A stretch of DNA of 30,333 bases from Candidatus Delongbacteria bacterium (GTDB lineage Bacteria; UBA4055), in NCBI GenBank assembly GCA_016937995.1, contig JAFGVM010000003.1, positions 1 to 30,333 of the forward strand. The letters are read 5' to 3'. This document shows, in pieces, positions 1 through 8,234 of the stretch. Every line of letters begins with the position of its first letter. Position 1 is the first letter of the stretch. A program made the translations under genes and the position numbers. The notes beneath the pieces were generated by a model. That model searched no databases. It worked only from the letters and a program-made list of their open reading frames with translations, and was not told the DNA's origin.

Positions 1-142
1 ATATTTAAAAAAAAATTAACTTTACACTCGCGTGTGAAGCGGGATGTCCGGATCTTCTTGAGTAATGATTATTTCTTACTTTACACTGAAAAAGAGACTC
101 ACTTGCGGGTTGTCTAAGAAAAAAACATATAAATTAAAATAA
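1..142. other. Leader region upstream of the V-ATPase operon
   Basis: This stretch has no convincing gene. The 10-base word ACTTTACACT occurs twice in direct orientation, at 19-28 and 78-87. A TATAAA at 128-133 with a TTGCGG at 103-108 could be a weak promoter, but the 19-base spacing and short leader make this doubtful. The real operon promoter may lie outside the window. Confidence 0.3.
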
Positions 143-144
143 AT

Positions 145-150
145 GGAGAG
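145..150 (+). promoter_or_regulatory. Shine-Dalgarno site that sets the start of V-ATPase subunit E
   Basis: GGAGAG sits 4 bases before the ATG at 155. The earlier in-frame ATG at 143 overlaps this purine block and has only A/T-rich sequence upstream, so 155 is the better start. Confidence 0.6.
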
Positions 151-154
151 TTCA

Positions 155-766
155 ATGGAAAAGAAACTTCAGGAATTAACTGAAAAGATCTATTCCGAAG
201 GTGTTGAAAAAGCTAAGATCGAAGCTGAAAACATCGTGAAAGAAGCTAAAGAGAAAGCTGAAAAGGAATTAAGCAACGCCCAAAATGAAGCAAAGAAGAT
301 CATCGAAGAAGCAAAAAAGAAATCTGATGAGATAAAAAGAAACGGTGAATCAGAGATGAAACTTGCTTCTAAACAAGCTTTAAGTGAAGTTAAACAAAAG
401 ATAACTGATGTTATTACAACAGGCGTCATCAGTGAAAATGTAAAAGCTGCAATGGATGACAAAGAATTTGTGAAAAGTCTTATCGAGTTGTCAATAAAAA
501 GCCTTAGTTCAGAAGGTGCTGCAGATCTTGAGGTTTTACTTCCTGAAGAGAAAAAATCAGAACTTGAAGCATATTTGAAGAGTAATGCAGCTAAATTGTT
601 AAAAGGTGAGCTGATCATTAATCTAAGTAAAGAGATCACAAATGGATTTAAAATAGGTCCTGCTGACGGTAGTTATAAAATGAGTTTCAGCGATGATGAT
701 TTTGCAAATTACTTCAAAAGATATCTTAGACCAAAAACAATAACAATATTGTTCGAAGGAGAATAG
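155..766 (+). CDS. atpE: V/A-type ATPase subunit E (peripheral stalk)
   Basis: This subunit forms the peripheral stalk that holds the catalytic A/B head against the membrane part of the rotary ATPase. About the first 85 residues are a Lys/Glu/Ala-rich coiled coil typical of subunit E. The C-terminal half is the mixed alpha/beta domain that contacts the head and contains a recognisable GFKIGP-type stretch near the end. The length of about 203 residues fits the family. I take the ATG at 155 as start because GGAGAG precedes it; the in-frame ATG at 143 would add four residues. It is the first gene of a seven-gene operon, with the DUF2764 gene starting 2 bases after its stop. There is no separate subunit G gene in the window, so the partner helix of the stalk is not visible here. 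Confidence 0.88.
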   Translation: MEKKLQELTEKIYSEGVEKAKIEAENIVKEAKEKAEKELSNAQNEAKKIIEEAKKKSDEIKRNGESEMKLASKQALSEVKQKITDVITTGVISENVKAAMDDKEFVKSLIELSIKSLSSEGAADLEVLLPEEKKSELEAYLKSNAAKLLKGELIINLSKEITNGFKIGPADGSYKMSFSDDDFANYFKRYLRPKTITILFEGE

Positions 767-768
767 AA

Positions 769-1593
769 ATGCCGCAAAACTACTATTGTTTAGTAGCAGG
801 TCTTCCAAATATCACAATAGATGATAAAAAGTTATCATATGGGTCTGCAGACTTTCTTTCTGACATGGAAGAGTTTGTAGGAAAAGACGATCTCAATTAT
901 TTTAAATTGTTCAAGTACAAGATCGACAACGAAAATGTATTCAGGAGCATTATAAAACACAGTAATGATTATGTGCCTGGTGGTGTTTATTCCCAGGAAG
1001 AGATCGATGAAGCAATTGAAGATCCGATCAATATAGTTGAATACATTCAGGAATTTATCAAAGAATATCATGATGAAGAATTTGATAAAGAAGTTGATAA
1101 GAAAAGATTAACACAACTCTATTATGATTTCATACTTGAAGGAAATAACGGTTTTGTTCGTGATTGGTTTGAAATGGAACTTAATTTCAGGAATATCTTT
1201 TCAGCTCTTAACTGCAGAAAATATGAAATGTCTGTTGATGATGAATTGATCGACTTTAACCATGTATCGGAAGCTATCAGCAAAAGCAATACCAGAGATT
1301 TTGGTTTAAGTGCTGAGTATCCGTATATTGAGAACCTGTTGCAAATATTCGAAATTGAAGATCTGATGCAACGTGAAAAAGCTATAGATATGTTAAAGTG
1401 GGACTGGCTTGAGGAAAGAACATTCTTTAACTATTTTACCGTTGAAAAACTGATCTCTTATTATATCAAACTTGAAATGATCGAGCGATGGATAAATTTA
1501 GATCCGGATACAGGTAAAGAGCTTTTTGAAAAATTCATTAAAGAGCTTGAGTCCGGTTATGAATTTCCGGAAGAATTCAAGAGAAAAAAATAA
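769..1593 (+). CDS. DUF2764 family V-ATPase operon protein (probable central-stalk/C-like subunit)
   Basis: The N-terminus (MPQNYYCLVAGLPNI) matches the start typical of DUF2764 proteins, which lie between subunits E and A in V-ATPase operons of Bacteroidota, Chlamydiae and spirochaetes. The protein has 274 residues, is acidic and mostly helical, with no signal peptide or membrane segment, so it is cytosolic. Its position is where subunit C stands in other operons. By inference it does the job of subunit C, coupling the central rotor to the membrane ring. The direct biochemical role of the family is not established to my knowledge. Its SD sequence (AAGGAG) lies inside the end of the subunit E gene, which suggests translational coupling. 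Confidence 0.75.
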   Translation: MPQNYYCLVAGLPNITIDDKKLSYGSADFLSDMEEFVGKDDLNYFKLFKYKIDNENVFRSIIKHSNDYVPGGVYSQEEIDEAIEDPINIVEYIQEFIKEYHDEEFDKEVDKKRLTQLYYDFILEGNNGFVRDWFEMELNFRNIFSALNCRKYEMSVDDELIDFNHVSEAISKSNTRDFGLSAEYPYIENLLQIFEIEDLMQREKAIDMLKWDWLEERTFFNYFTVEKLISYYIKLEMIERWINLDPDTGKELFEKFIKELESGYEFPEEFKRKK

Positions 1594-1616
1594 TTAAAAA
1601 TAAAAAAGGGTAAAAG

Positions 1617-3395
1617 ATGGCTACAAAAGGAAAAGTAGTAGGGATTATTGCCAATCTTGTTATTGTAGAGGCTGACGGACCCGTTTCTCAAAATGAGATA
1701 TGCTTTATTAAGATGCCGGGAGTGGATCTGATGGCTGAGGTTATCAAGATCATAGGTAAAAAAGCATATACACAGGTATTTGAGAGCACAAGAGGCCTAA
1801 AGGTCGGAACCAATGTTGAATTTATGAGTCATATGCTTGAAGTAACATTGGGGCCTGGAATTCTATCAAGAAACTATGATGGACTTCAAAATGATCTGGA
1901 TAAGATGGACGGTGTATTCCTTAAAAGAGGTGATTACACAGCTCCGTTGAATGAAGATGCAGAATGGGAATTCACTCCAATGGCACAAGCTGGTGATAAA
2001 GTCGAAGCAGGAAGCTGGTTGGGAGAAGTTCTTGAAGGCTGGATGCCTCACAAGATAATGGTGCCTTTTAAATTCGAAGGAAATTATACTGTAAAAAGTG
2101 TTGTGGCAAAAGGTACTTACAAAACAAAAGATGTTATCGGTGTCGTCACTGATGAAAAAGGTAATGATATTGAAGTTACAATGATGCAGAAATGGCCTGT
2201 GAAAGTTCCGATCAAGGCTTATAGAGATAAGCCAAGACCGTTCAAGATCATGGAAACAGGCGTAAGAACAATGGATACTTTAAATCCATTGGCTGAAGGT
2301 GGTACAGGATTCGTACCGGGACCATTCGGTGCAGGTAAAACAGTTCTTCAGCATGCTGTATCTCAGCAAGCGGATGCGGACATGATCATCGTAACTGCAT
2401 GTGGTGAGAGAGCGAACGAAGTTGTTGAGATATTTACAGAGTTCCCTGAACTGGATGACCCTAGAACAGGAAGAAAGCTGATGGAAAGAACAACTATCAT
2501 CTGTAATACTTCTAATATGCCTGTTGCAGCCAGAGAGGCTTCAGTTTATACAGGTATGACAATAGCTGAATACTATAGAGCAATGGGCCTTAAAATATTG
2601 TTGCTTGCAGATTCAACTTCAAGATGGGCTCAGGCTTTAAGAGAGATGTCAAACAGAATGGAAGAGCTACCTGGACCGGACGCATTTCCAATGGACCTTC
2701 CGGCTATCATTTCAAACTTCTATGCAAGAGCAGGATTTGTTTATTTGAATCAGCTAAAGAAAGATTCAAAAGAACCTGAATCAGGATCTATCACATTCCT
2801 GGGTACAGTATCACCAGCCGGTGGTAACCTGAAGGAACCTGTGACAGAATCTACAAAGAAGGCAGCAAGATGTTTCTATGCACTTAACCAGGATAGAGCT
2901 GACAGTAAAAGATATCCTGCGATCGATCCGATCGACAGTTATTCAAAATATCTTGAATATCCGGAGATCCAGGAATATCTTAAGAAAACGATCTCAGAAG
3001 ACTGGGTTGATAACGTTACTAAGGTAAAAGATTATTTACTAAGAGGTAAAGAAGCATCTGAGCAGATCAATATCCTTGGTGATGATGGTGTCCCAATTGA
3101 TTATCACTTAAGATACTGGAAAGCTGAAGTAATTGATTTTGTGATACTTCAGCAGGATGCATTTGATGATATTGATAAATCTACTTCTTTTGCAAGACAG
3201 AAGTTCATGCTTGATCAGGTATTAGCGGTTTATAATACTGAATTCAAATTTGATTCTTTTGAAGAAGTTAACCCTTACTTCAAGGGAATTATTAATACAT
3301 TCAAGCAAATGAACTATGCTGAATATGAATCAGACAAGTTCAAAGAATACCTAAAAGAAATCGAAACTAAAATTAATGAAAGAAAGGCGGTATAA
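1617..3395 (+). CDS. atpA: V/A-type ATP synthase catalytic subunit A
   Basis: This is the nucleotide-hydrolysing or synthesising subunit of the soluble head. The Walker A loop GPFGAGKT is at residues 235-242, and the stretch after it (CGERANEVVEIFTEFPEL, from about residue 261) is the classic A-subunit sequence. Before the P-loop lie the beta-barrel domain and the extra 'bulge' domain (about residues 110-200), which distinguish A from F-type beta subunits. After it come the LLLADSTSRWAQALREMSNRMEE-type block (written here only as a landmark) and the helical C-terminal domain. At 592 residues the length is normal. An AAAAAGGG-type purine run precedes the ATG. Its stop overlaps the start of subunit B by one base (TAATG), a sign of translational coupling and equal A:B dosage. 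Confidence 0.97.
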   Translation: MATKGKVVGIIANLVIVEADGPVSQNEICFIKMPGVDLMAEVIKIIGKKAYTQVFESTRGLKVGTNVEFMSHMLEVTLGPGILSRNYDGLQNDLDKMDGVFLKRGDYTAPLNEDAEWEFTPMAQAGDKVEAGSWLGEVLEGWMPHKIMVPFKFEGNYTVKSVVAKGTYKTKDVIGVVTDEKGNDIEVTMMQKWPVKVPIKAYRDKPRPFKIMETGVRTMDTLNPLAEGGTGFVPGPFGAGKTVLQHAVSQQADADMIIVTACGERANEVVEIFTEFPELDDPRTGRKLMERTTIICNTSNMPVAAREASVYTGMTIAEYYRAMGLKILLLADSTSRWAQALREMSNRMEELPGPDAFPMDLPAIISNFYARAGFVYLNQLKKDSKEPESGSITFLGTVSPAGGNLKEPVTESTKKAARCFYALNQDRADSKRYPAIDPIDSYSKYLEYPEIQEYLKKTISEDWVDNVTKVKDYLLRGKEASEQINILGDDGVPIDYHLRYWKAEVIDFVILQQDAFDDIDKSTSFARQKFMLDQVLAVYNTEFKFDSFEEVNPYFKGIINTFKQMNYAEYESDKFKEYLKEIETKINERKAV

Positions 3396-4717
3396 TGGAA
3401 ACGACAGCTTTTCAAAAAATATATACAAAGATCACTCAGATAACCAAAGCAACCTGTTCATTGAAAGCTTCAGGTATCGGTTACGAAGAGATCGCTACTG
3501 TGAACGGGCGTTTAGCTCAGGTAGTAAAGATCCAGGGTGACGATGTAACACTTCAGATCTTCTCAGGTACTGAAGGAATTCCAACTAACGCAGAAGTAGT
3601 TTTCATGGGTAAAGCACCATCGTTAAAAGTTGGAGAAGAATTAGCAGGAAGATTTTTCAACGCTTATGGTGAACCAATTGACGGTGGACCGGCAGTTGAA
3701 GGTAAAGAAGTTGAGATCGGTGGACCGTCTGTAAATCCTGTAAGAAGAAAGCAGCCTTCAGATCTAATTCCAACAGGTATTGCAGGTATCGATCTGAACA
3801 ATACTCTTGTTACCGGTCAGAAAATACCATTTTTTGCAGATCCTGATCAACCGTTCAACCAGGTAATGGCTGAGGTTGCATTGAGAGCGAAGGCAGATAA
3901 GATCATTCTTGGGGGTATGGGATTATCAAATGATGATTACTTATTCTTTAAAAATATCTTTGACAATGCAGGAGCATTAGACAGGATCATAAGTTTTATC
4001 AACACTACAGAAGATCCTCCAGTAGAAAGATTGTTGGTTCCTGATATGGCTTTGACCACTGCAGAATATTTCGCCCACGAAAAGAATGAGAAAGTTCTTG
4101 TTCTACTGACAGATATGACTCTTTATGCAGATGCTTTAAGTATCGTATCCAACCGTATGGATCAGATACCTTCAAAGGACAGTATGCCGGGATCATTATA
4201 CTCAGACCTTGCAAAATTGTATGAGAAGGCTGTTCAGTTCCCGGATGGCGGTTCGATCACTATTATAGCTGTAACTACTCTTTCAGGTGGAGATATTACT
4301 CATGCGATACCTGATAACACAGGTTATATCACTGAAGGTCAGTTATTCCTAAGAAGAGATACTGACATCAGTAAGGTTATTATTGATCCATTCAGAAGTT
4401 TATCAAGATTGAAGCAGCTTGTTATTGGTAAGCAGACAAGAGAAGATCATCCACAGGTTATGAACGCAGCTATTCGTATCTTTGCAGATGCGGCTAATGC
4501 AAAAACTAAACTTGAAAATGGTTTTGATCTGAATGATTATGATGAAAGAACATTGAAATTCGCAAAAGGTTATTCTAATGATCTGCTTGCGATCGATGTT
4601 AACGTTGATATAGATACTATGCTTGATACAGGCTGGAGACTTTTCGGAGAGTATTTCGAAAAAGCCGAGGTTGGTATTAAAGATGAATTAGTTGAAAAGT
4701 ATTGGCCGAAAAAATAA
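3395..4717 (+). CDS. atpB: V/A-type ATP synthase regulatory subunit B
   Basis: This is the non-catalytic head subunit that alternates with subunit A in the A3B3 hexamer. It lacks a Walker A lysine loop, as expected for B. It keeps the family landmarks VNPVRRKQPSDLIPTG (about residues 113-128), the TTEDPPVERLLVPDMALT block and the SMPGSLYSDLAKLYE block. Its 440 residues are the normal length. It is coupled to subunit A by a one-base TAATG overlap. Subunit D follows after 30 bases. Confidence 0.96.
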   Translation: METTAFQKIYTKITQITKATCSLKASGIGYEEIATVNGRLAQVVKIQGDDVTLQIFSGTEGIPTNAEVVFMGKAPSLKVGEELAGRFFNAYGEPIDGGPAVEGKEVEIGGPSVNPVRRKQPSDLIPTGIAGIDLNNTLVTGQKIPFFADPDQPFNQVMAEVALRAKADKIILGGMGLSNDDYLFFKNIFDNAGALDRIISFINTTEDPPVERLLVPDMALTTAEYFAHEKNEKVLVLLTDMTLYADALSIVSNRMDQIPSKDSMPGSLYSDLAKLYEKAVQFPDGGSITIIAVTTLSGGDITHAIPDNTGYITEGQLFLRRDTDISKVIIDPFRSLSRLKQLVIGKQTREDHPQVMNAAIRIFADAANAKTKLENGFDLNDYDERTLKFAKGYSNDLLAIDVNVDIDTMLDTGWRLFGEYFEKAEVGIKDELVEKYWPKK

Positions 4718-4747
4718 CCCTGTTAATTAAAAAAACTGAGTAAAAAA

Positions 4748-5347
4748 ATGGCTATAAAATTTCAGTATAATAAAATAGCGCTTCAACAACTCAATAAGCA
4801 ATTGAAGATCAGGGTTAGAGCTTTACCTACTATCAAAAATAAAGAAGCAGCTCTCAGAATGGAAGTTAAAAAAGCTAAGACCATAGCTAATGAACTTGAT
4901 ACAAGATTGAACTCTGAGATGAAAATTTATGATAGTATGGCAGGTCTCTGGAATGAATTTGACAGAGAGCTCTTAGCAGTAGAGGATGTAGTATTATCTA
5001 CAAAAAAGATCGCGGGTGTAAAAGTACCGATCCTTGATGAGATAATCTTCACTGTGAAAAAGTACAGTCTTTTCGATTCTCCCGAGTGGTTCCCTGATGG
5101 AATTGCAATATTAAAGAAACTTGTTGGTATAGCAATTGAAAGAGAATTGTTTTTCGTTAAAACAGGATTACTTGAGCATGCACGTAGAAAAACGACTCAG
5201 AAAGTAAATCTATATGAAAAGGTACAGATACCTGGATTTGAAGAAGCGATATTAAAGATAAAAAGATTTATGGAAGATGAGGAAAATCTTTCCAAATCTT
5301 CACAAAAGATCGTGAAAACTCGTCAGGCAATGGAGGTAGAAGCATGA
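4748..5347 (+). CDS. atpD: V/A-type ATPase subunit D (central shaft)
   Basis: Subunit D is the rotating central axle, comparable to gamma of F-ATPases. The protein (199 residues) begins with the FQYNKIALQQLNKQL helix typical of D. It is almost entirely helical, with long heptad-like Leu/Ile patterns at both ends that form the antiparallel coiled coil. The motif KVNLYEKVQIPG around residues 156-167 is a known D landmark. The end overlaps the subunit I gene by 4 bases (ATGA), which implies re-initiation of translation. No subunit F gene follows, although F is the usual binding partner of D in Thermus and Enterococcus. Confidence 0.93.
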   Translation: MAIKFQYNKIALQQLNKQLKIRVRALPTIKNKEAALRMEVKKAKTIANELDTRLNSEMKIYDSMAGLWNEFDRELLAVEDVVLSTKKIAGVKVPILDEIIFTVKKYSLFDSPEWFPDGIAILKKLVGIAIERELFFVKTGLLEHARRKTTQKVNLYEKVQIPGFEEAILKIKRFMEDEENLSKSSQKIVKTRQAMEVEA

Positions 5348-7164
5348 TAGTACCTATGAAAAAATATTCCTTCCTGATCTATCACAGAGAATACGATAAA
5401 TTCTTAAATGAAATACAGGATCTTGGTGTTGTTCATGTGATAGAAAAAACTGATGAAGTTGCTGATGAGATAAGAAATAAAATACAATTGATAAAAAGGA
5501 TTGAGCATACTGTAAAGAACCTTAAGTCAAGAGGGCAGGAAGCAAAAAATGTGGAAGTTAAGTCCGGTCAGATAGAACTGATCGAAGACATTGAGGAACT
5601 TTATTTGGATATTGATCATAATACACAGAAATGTCATGTTCTCAGAAAAGAGCTTAACTCCTTAGAACCTTGGGGAGATCTTTCACTGGACCAGGTTAAG
5701 AAATTGTCTGATTCAGATATTGAAATGAAATTTTTCATATGTTCTGAAAAAGCTTTTGATGAAGAATGGACAAATAGGTATGCAATAGAAATAATCACCA
5801 AGGCTAATAACATTTATTTTGTAGTTTTCGTAAAGAAAGGCGAAGAGATAGATATCAAAGCTGATGAATTCAAATTGCCTGACAGATCAATGACTGAATT
5901 GAAAACTGAAATTGGAAAAATTCACGCACAGATCGAACTGGATAATAAGCAGTTGGACAAACATGCTGCTGAAGATATTATTGCTTTGACAAATTTTAAA
6001 AATGATGTTGAGAACAGAAAAGAATTTGAACAGATCCAGGCTCAGGGTGCTAAAGAAGCTGAAGGCAGATTGGTAGTTGTTGAAGGTTGGATCCCTGAAA
6101 CTGATTCTGCTGAAATGGTGGAATATCTTGAAACCAATAAAGTATTATTTCTTGAAGGTGATCCTTCAGAGGAAGAAATTGCTAAAGTACCTATCAAGAT
6201 AAAGAACAACAAATTTGCGGAAATGTTCGAGCCTATAGGCAAGCTGTTCTCATTACCTGCATATACTGAGATCGATCTTACAATGTATTTTGCACCTTTC
6301 TTTATGTTGTTTTTCGGATTCTGCCTGGGTGACACCGGTTATGGTTTTGTTATTCTTCTTGCTATGACAATACTTAAGTTTAAAGTTCCAAAAGAGTATA
6401 AATCATTTCTAACACTGGGTCAACTATTCGGGATAACGACCATAATAATGGGTGCGGTCGGAGGAACTGTATTTGGAGTTGATCTTAAGATAATCGAGTG
6501 GAAGTTCAAGGATGTATTCTTAGACAGTAATGATATGTTCTGGCTTGCATTGGGTCTTGGGGTTATACAGATACTGTTCGGAATGATCATCAAAGCTGCT
6601 AATGCGGTTAAGCAGAATGGCTGGATGTATGCTATATCCACTTTTGGCTGGATGCTGTTGCTGATCAGTCTGCTTGGTATGAGCGTTAAAGCTATACTTG
6701 GTTATTTAAAAGTCGAAGAGAGTGTTATTAATTCTTTAGCTTATCTGGATACAATTTCAGGGATAGCGGGAAAGACAGCTTTGGTCGGTGTTGCAATGAT
6801 ATTGTTATTTAATGATCCGAAGGCAAATATTTTTGTAAGACTTGGTAAAGGACTTTGGGAATTGTATGATATAACAGGCCTTTTCGGTGATGTCCTTAGT
6901 TATATAAGACTTTTTGCTCTTGGTGTATCAAGTGCAATACTTGGACTTGTAATAAATAATATTGCACTTGAATTCTCTAAGATACCATATATTGGTTGGA
7001 TCATCATGGCGGTATTTATGATAATAGGTCACACGGGTAATATACTGCTTTCAGGCTTAGGTTCACTTGTTCATCCTATGCGTTTAACATTTGTTGAATT
7101 CTACAAGAATGCAGGATGGACCGGTGGTGGAAAGGAATATAAACCATTTGTTAGAAAAAAATAA
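5344..7164 (+). CDS. atpI: V/A-type ATPase membrane subunit I (a-subunit homologue)
   Basis: Subunit I is the membrane stator that provides the ion half-channels. The first 300 or so residues are a charged, soluble coiled-coil domain that binds the peripheral stalks. The C-terminal half contains about seven to eight hydrophobic segments. The essential arginine that faces the rotor glutamate is most likely R522 in SYIRLFALG. The HPMRLTFVEFYKN block near the C-terminus is also a family hallmark. Its 606 residues are a little short of the Thermus protein but normal for this operon type. It is translationally coupled to subunit D by the ATGA overlap and is followed by a 73-base gap before subunit K. 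Confidence 0.95.
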   Translation: MIVPMKKYSFLIYHREYDKFLNEIQDLGVVHVIEKTDEVADEIRNKIQLIKRIEHTVKNLKSRGQEAKNVEVKSGQIELIEDIEELYLDIDHNTQKCHVLRKELNSLEPWGDLSLDQVKKLSDSDIEMKFFICSEKAFDEEWTNRYAIEIITKANNIYFVVFVKKGEEIDIKADEFKLPDRSMTELKTEIGKIHAQIELDNKQLDKHAAEDIIALTNFKNDVENRKEFEQIQAQGAKEAEGRLVVVEGWIPETDSAEMVEYLETNKVLFLEGDPSEEEIAKVPIKIKNNKFAEMFEPIGKLFSLPAYTEIDLTMYFAPFFMLFFGFCLGDTGYGFVILLAMTILKFKVPKEYKSFLTLGQLFGITTIIMGAVGGTVFGVDLKIIEWKFKDVFLDSNDMFWLALGLGVIQILFGMIIKAANAVKQNGWMYAISTFGWMLLLISLLGMSVKAILGYLKVEESVINSLAYLDTISGIAGKTALVGVAMILLFNDPKANIFVRLGKGLWELYDITGLFGDVLSYIRLFALGVSSAILGLVINNIALEFSKIPYIGWIIMAVFMIIGHTGNILLSGLGSLVHPMRLTFVEFYKNAGWTGGGKEYKPFVRKK

Positions 7165-7170
7165 AAAAGG

Positions 7171-7197
7171 GATGTTGAAATAAATTCAGCATGACGG
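7171..7197. repeat. Short inverted repeat between subunits I and K
   Basis: ATGTTGAA (7172-7179) pairs with TTCAGCAT (7185-7192) around a 5-base loop, with one G-U pair. On the minus strand it reads GTCATGCTGAA...TTCAACATC, the same GTCAT...ATC frame as the repeats near 7759, 7806 and 11061. It may be a member of a dispersed family that landed in this operon gap. Confidence 0.5.
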
Positions 7198-7225
7198 TCA
7201 AATAAAAACTAAAAATAAATTGTAA

Positions 7226-7231
7226 AAGGAG
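7226..7231 (+). promoter_or_regulatory. Strong Shine-Dalgarno site of subunit K
   Basis: AAGGAG lies 6 bases before the ATG at 7238. Subunit K is the only ATPase gene here with its own long leader and a strong site. This fits the need for many K copies per complex. Confidence 0.6.
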
Positions 7232-7234
7232 TAA

Positions 7235-7696
<462 letters not shown>

Positions 7697-7720
7697 TTAA
7701 AGCCTCATAAATTCTTTTTT

Positions 7721-7747
7721 AGCCCTGAAATTTCAGGGCTTTTTTAT
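7721..7747 (+). terminator. Terminator of the V-ATPase operon
   Basis: A perfect 20-base palindrome (AGCCCTGAAATTTCAGGGCT, 7721-7740) is followed by a T run. It lies 24 bases after the stop of subunit K. Confidence 0.9.
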
Positions 7748-7758
7748 TAAAAAAAAAT

Positions 7759-7788
7759 GTCATTCTTCCCGAATACCGGGAGGAATCT
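7759..7788. repeat. Inverted repeat, GTCAT...ATCT type (copy 1)
   Basis: ATTCTTCCCG (7762-7771) pairs with CGGGAGGAAT (7777-7786), 10 base pairs including one G-U, around a 5-base loop. It starts GTCATTCT and ends GAATCT. It lies just after the ATPase terminator. Confidence 0.6.
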
Positions 7789-7805
7789 AGGAGCTATCAA
7801 TGCTC

Positions 7806-7852
7806 TTCATTCTGAACTCGGCTTGTACCGATTTATCGGGAATTCAGAATCT
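7806..7852. repeat. Inverted repeat, (T)TCAT...ATCT type (copy 2)
   Basis: ATTCTGAA (7809-7816) pairs with TTCAGAAT (7843-7850), and an inner CCGA/TCGG hairpin lies at 7828-7839. The outer ends repeat the layout of the neighbouring element at 7759-7788, with a different stem sequence. Confidence 0.55.
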
Positions 7853-7940
7853 TTATTTTTTAAAGAGTACGGGATCTTTACTTTTTCCCATTGCAGCAAA
7901 AAGTAACAAAAAGTGCTAGGCGATCCAAATTTGTTTTACC

Positions 7941-8024
7941 CCTGATGAGTGCGAATTTATGGCATTATAGGTGCGAACCCCGTGAGTGTTGTATCGACGG
8001 AGTTCTCACGGGGAATAAATCAGG
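7941..8024. repeat. Nested inverted repeats in a non-coding block
   Basis: CCCCGTGAG (7978-7986) pairs perfectly with CTCACGGGG (8005-8013). Outside it, CCTGAT (7941-7946) pairs with ATCAGG (8019-8024). The words GTGCGAATT and GTGCGAACC recur inside. This could be a structured RNA or a remnant of a dispersed repeat; the sequence alone does not decide. Confidence 0.4.
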
Positions 8025-8185
8025 TCGTATCCTGCTCATTCTGGTAAGTCAGTTCGGTAATTCACAGAAAGAAGTGCGAAAAGATGATATGTCCCTTTAC
8101 TTTTTCATACAGGCTTTTTTTATTTTTATCAGCGAAACATTCTTTTCGTCATAAATCATATTGATAAATGGTTTTATATTCATTA

Positions 8186-8194
8186 TGTTATAAT
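8186..8194 (+). promoter_or_regulatory. Candidate extended -10 promoter element for tldD
   Basis: TGTTATAAT contains a perfect TATAAT (8189-8194) preceded by the extended -10 TGn. A TTGATA at 8161-8166 is 22 bases upstream, too far for a standard -35, so an extended -10 promoter is the simpler reading. It lies about 40 bases before the tldD start. Confidence 0.4.
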
Positions 8195-8234
8195 CCTTAG
8201 AAATTATTTATTAAAGTATAATACGGAGGTAGAC

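Larger units (their letters stand above)
7749..8234. other. Gene-free region between the ATPase operon and tldD
   Basis: No credible gene is seen in this stretch. It holds two inverted repeats at 7759-7788 and 7806-7852, a structured GC-richer block at about 7930-8030 and the upstream region of tldD. An open frame of 87 codons at 7891-8154 has no SD site, no conserved look and mixed Cys/Arg-rich composition; I regard it as non-coding. The local composition (CGGAG, CCCCGTGAG) differs from the AT-rich genes around it, which suggests an inserted or decayed repeat element. Confidence 0.55.

Noticed and set aside
190-639. A 149-codon open frame on the minus strand inside subunit E
   Set aside because: It is the shadow of a Lys/Glu-rich coding region read backwards, which gives Ser/Phe-rich nonsense. 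The plus-strand protein is clearly subunit E.
7891-8154. An 87-codon open frame in the gene-free region before tldD
   Set aside because: It has no SD site, an odd Cys/Arg/Trp-rich composition unlike the neighbours, and it crosses a strong inverted repeat. I treat it as non-coding, though a fossil gene or repeated element is possible.
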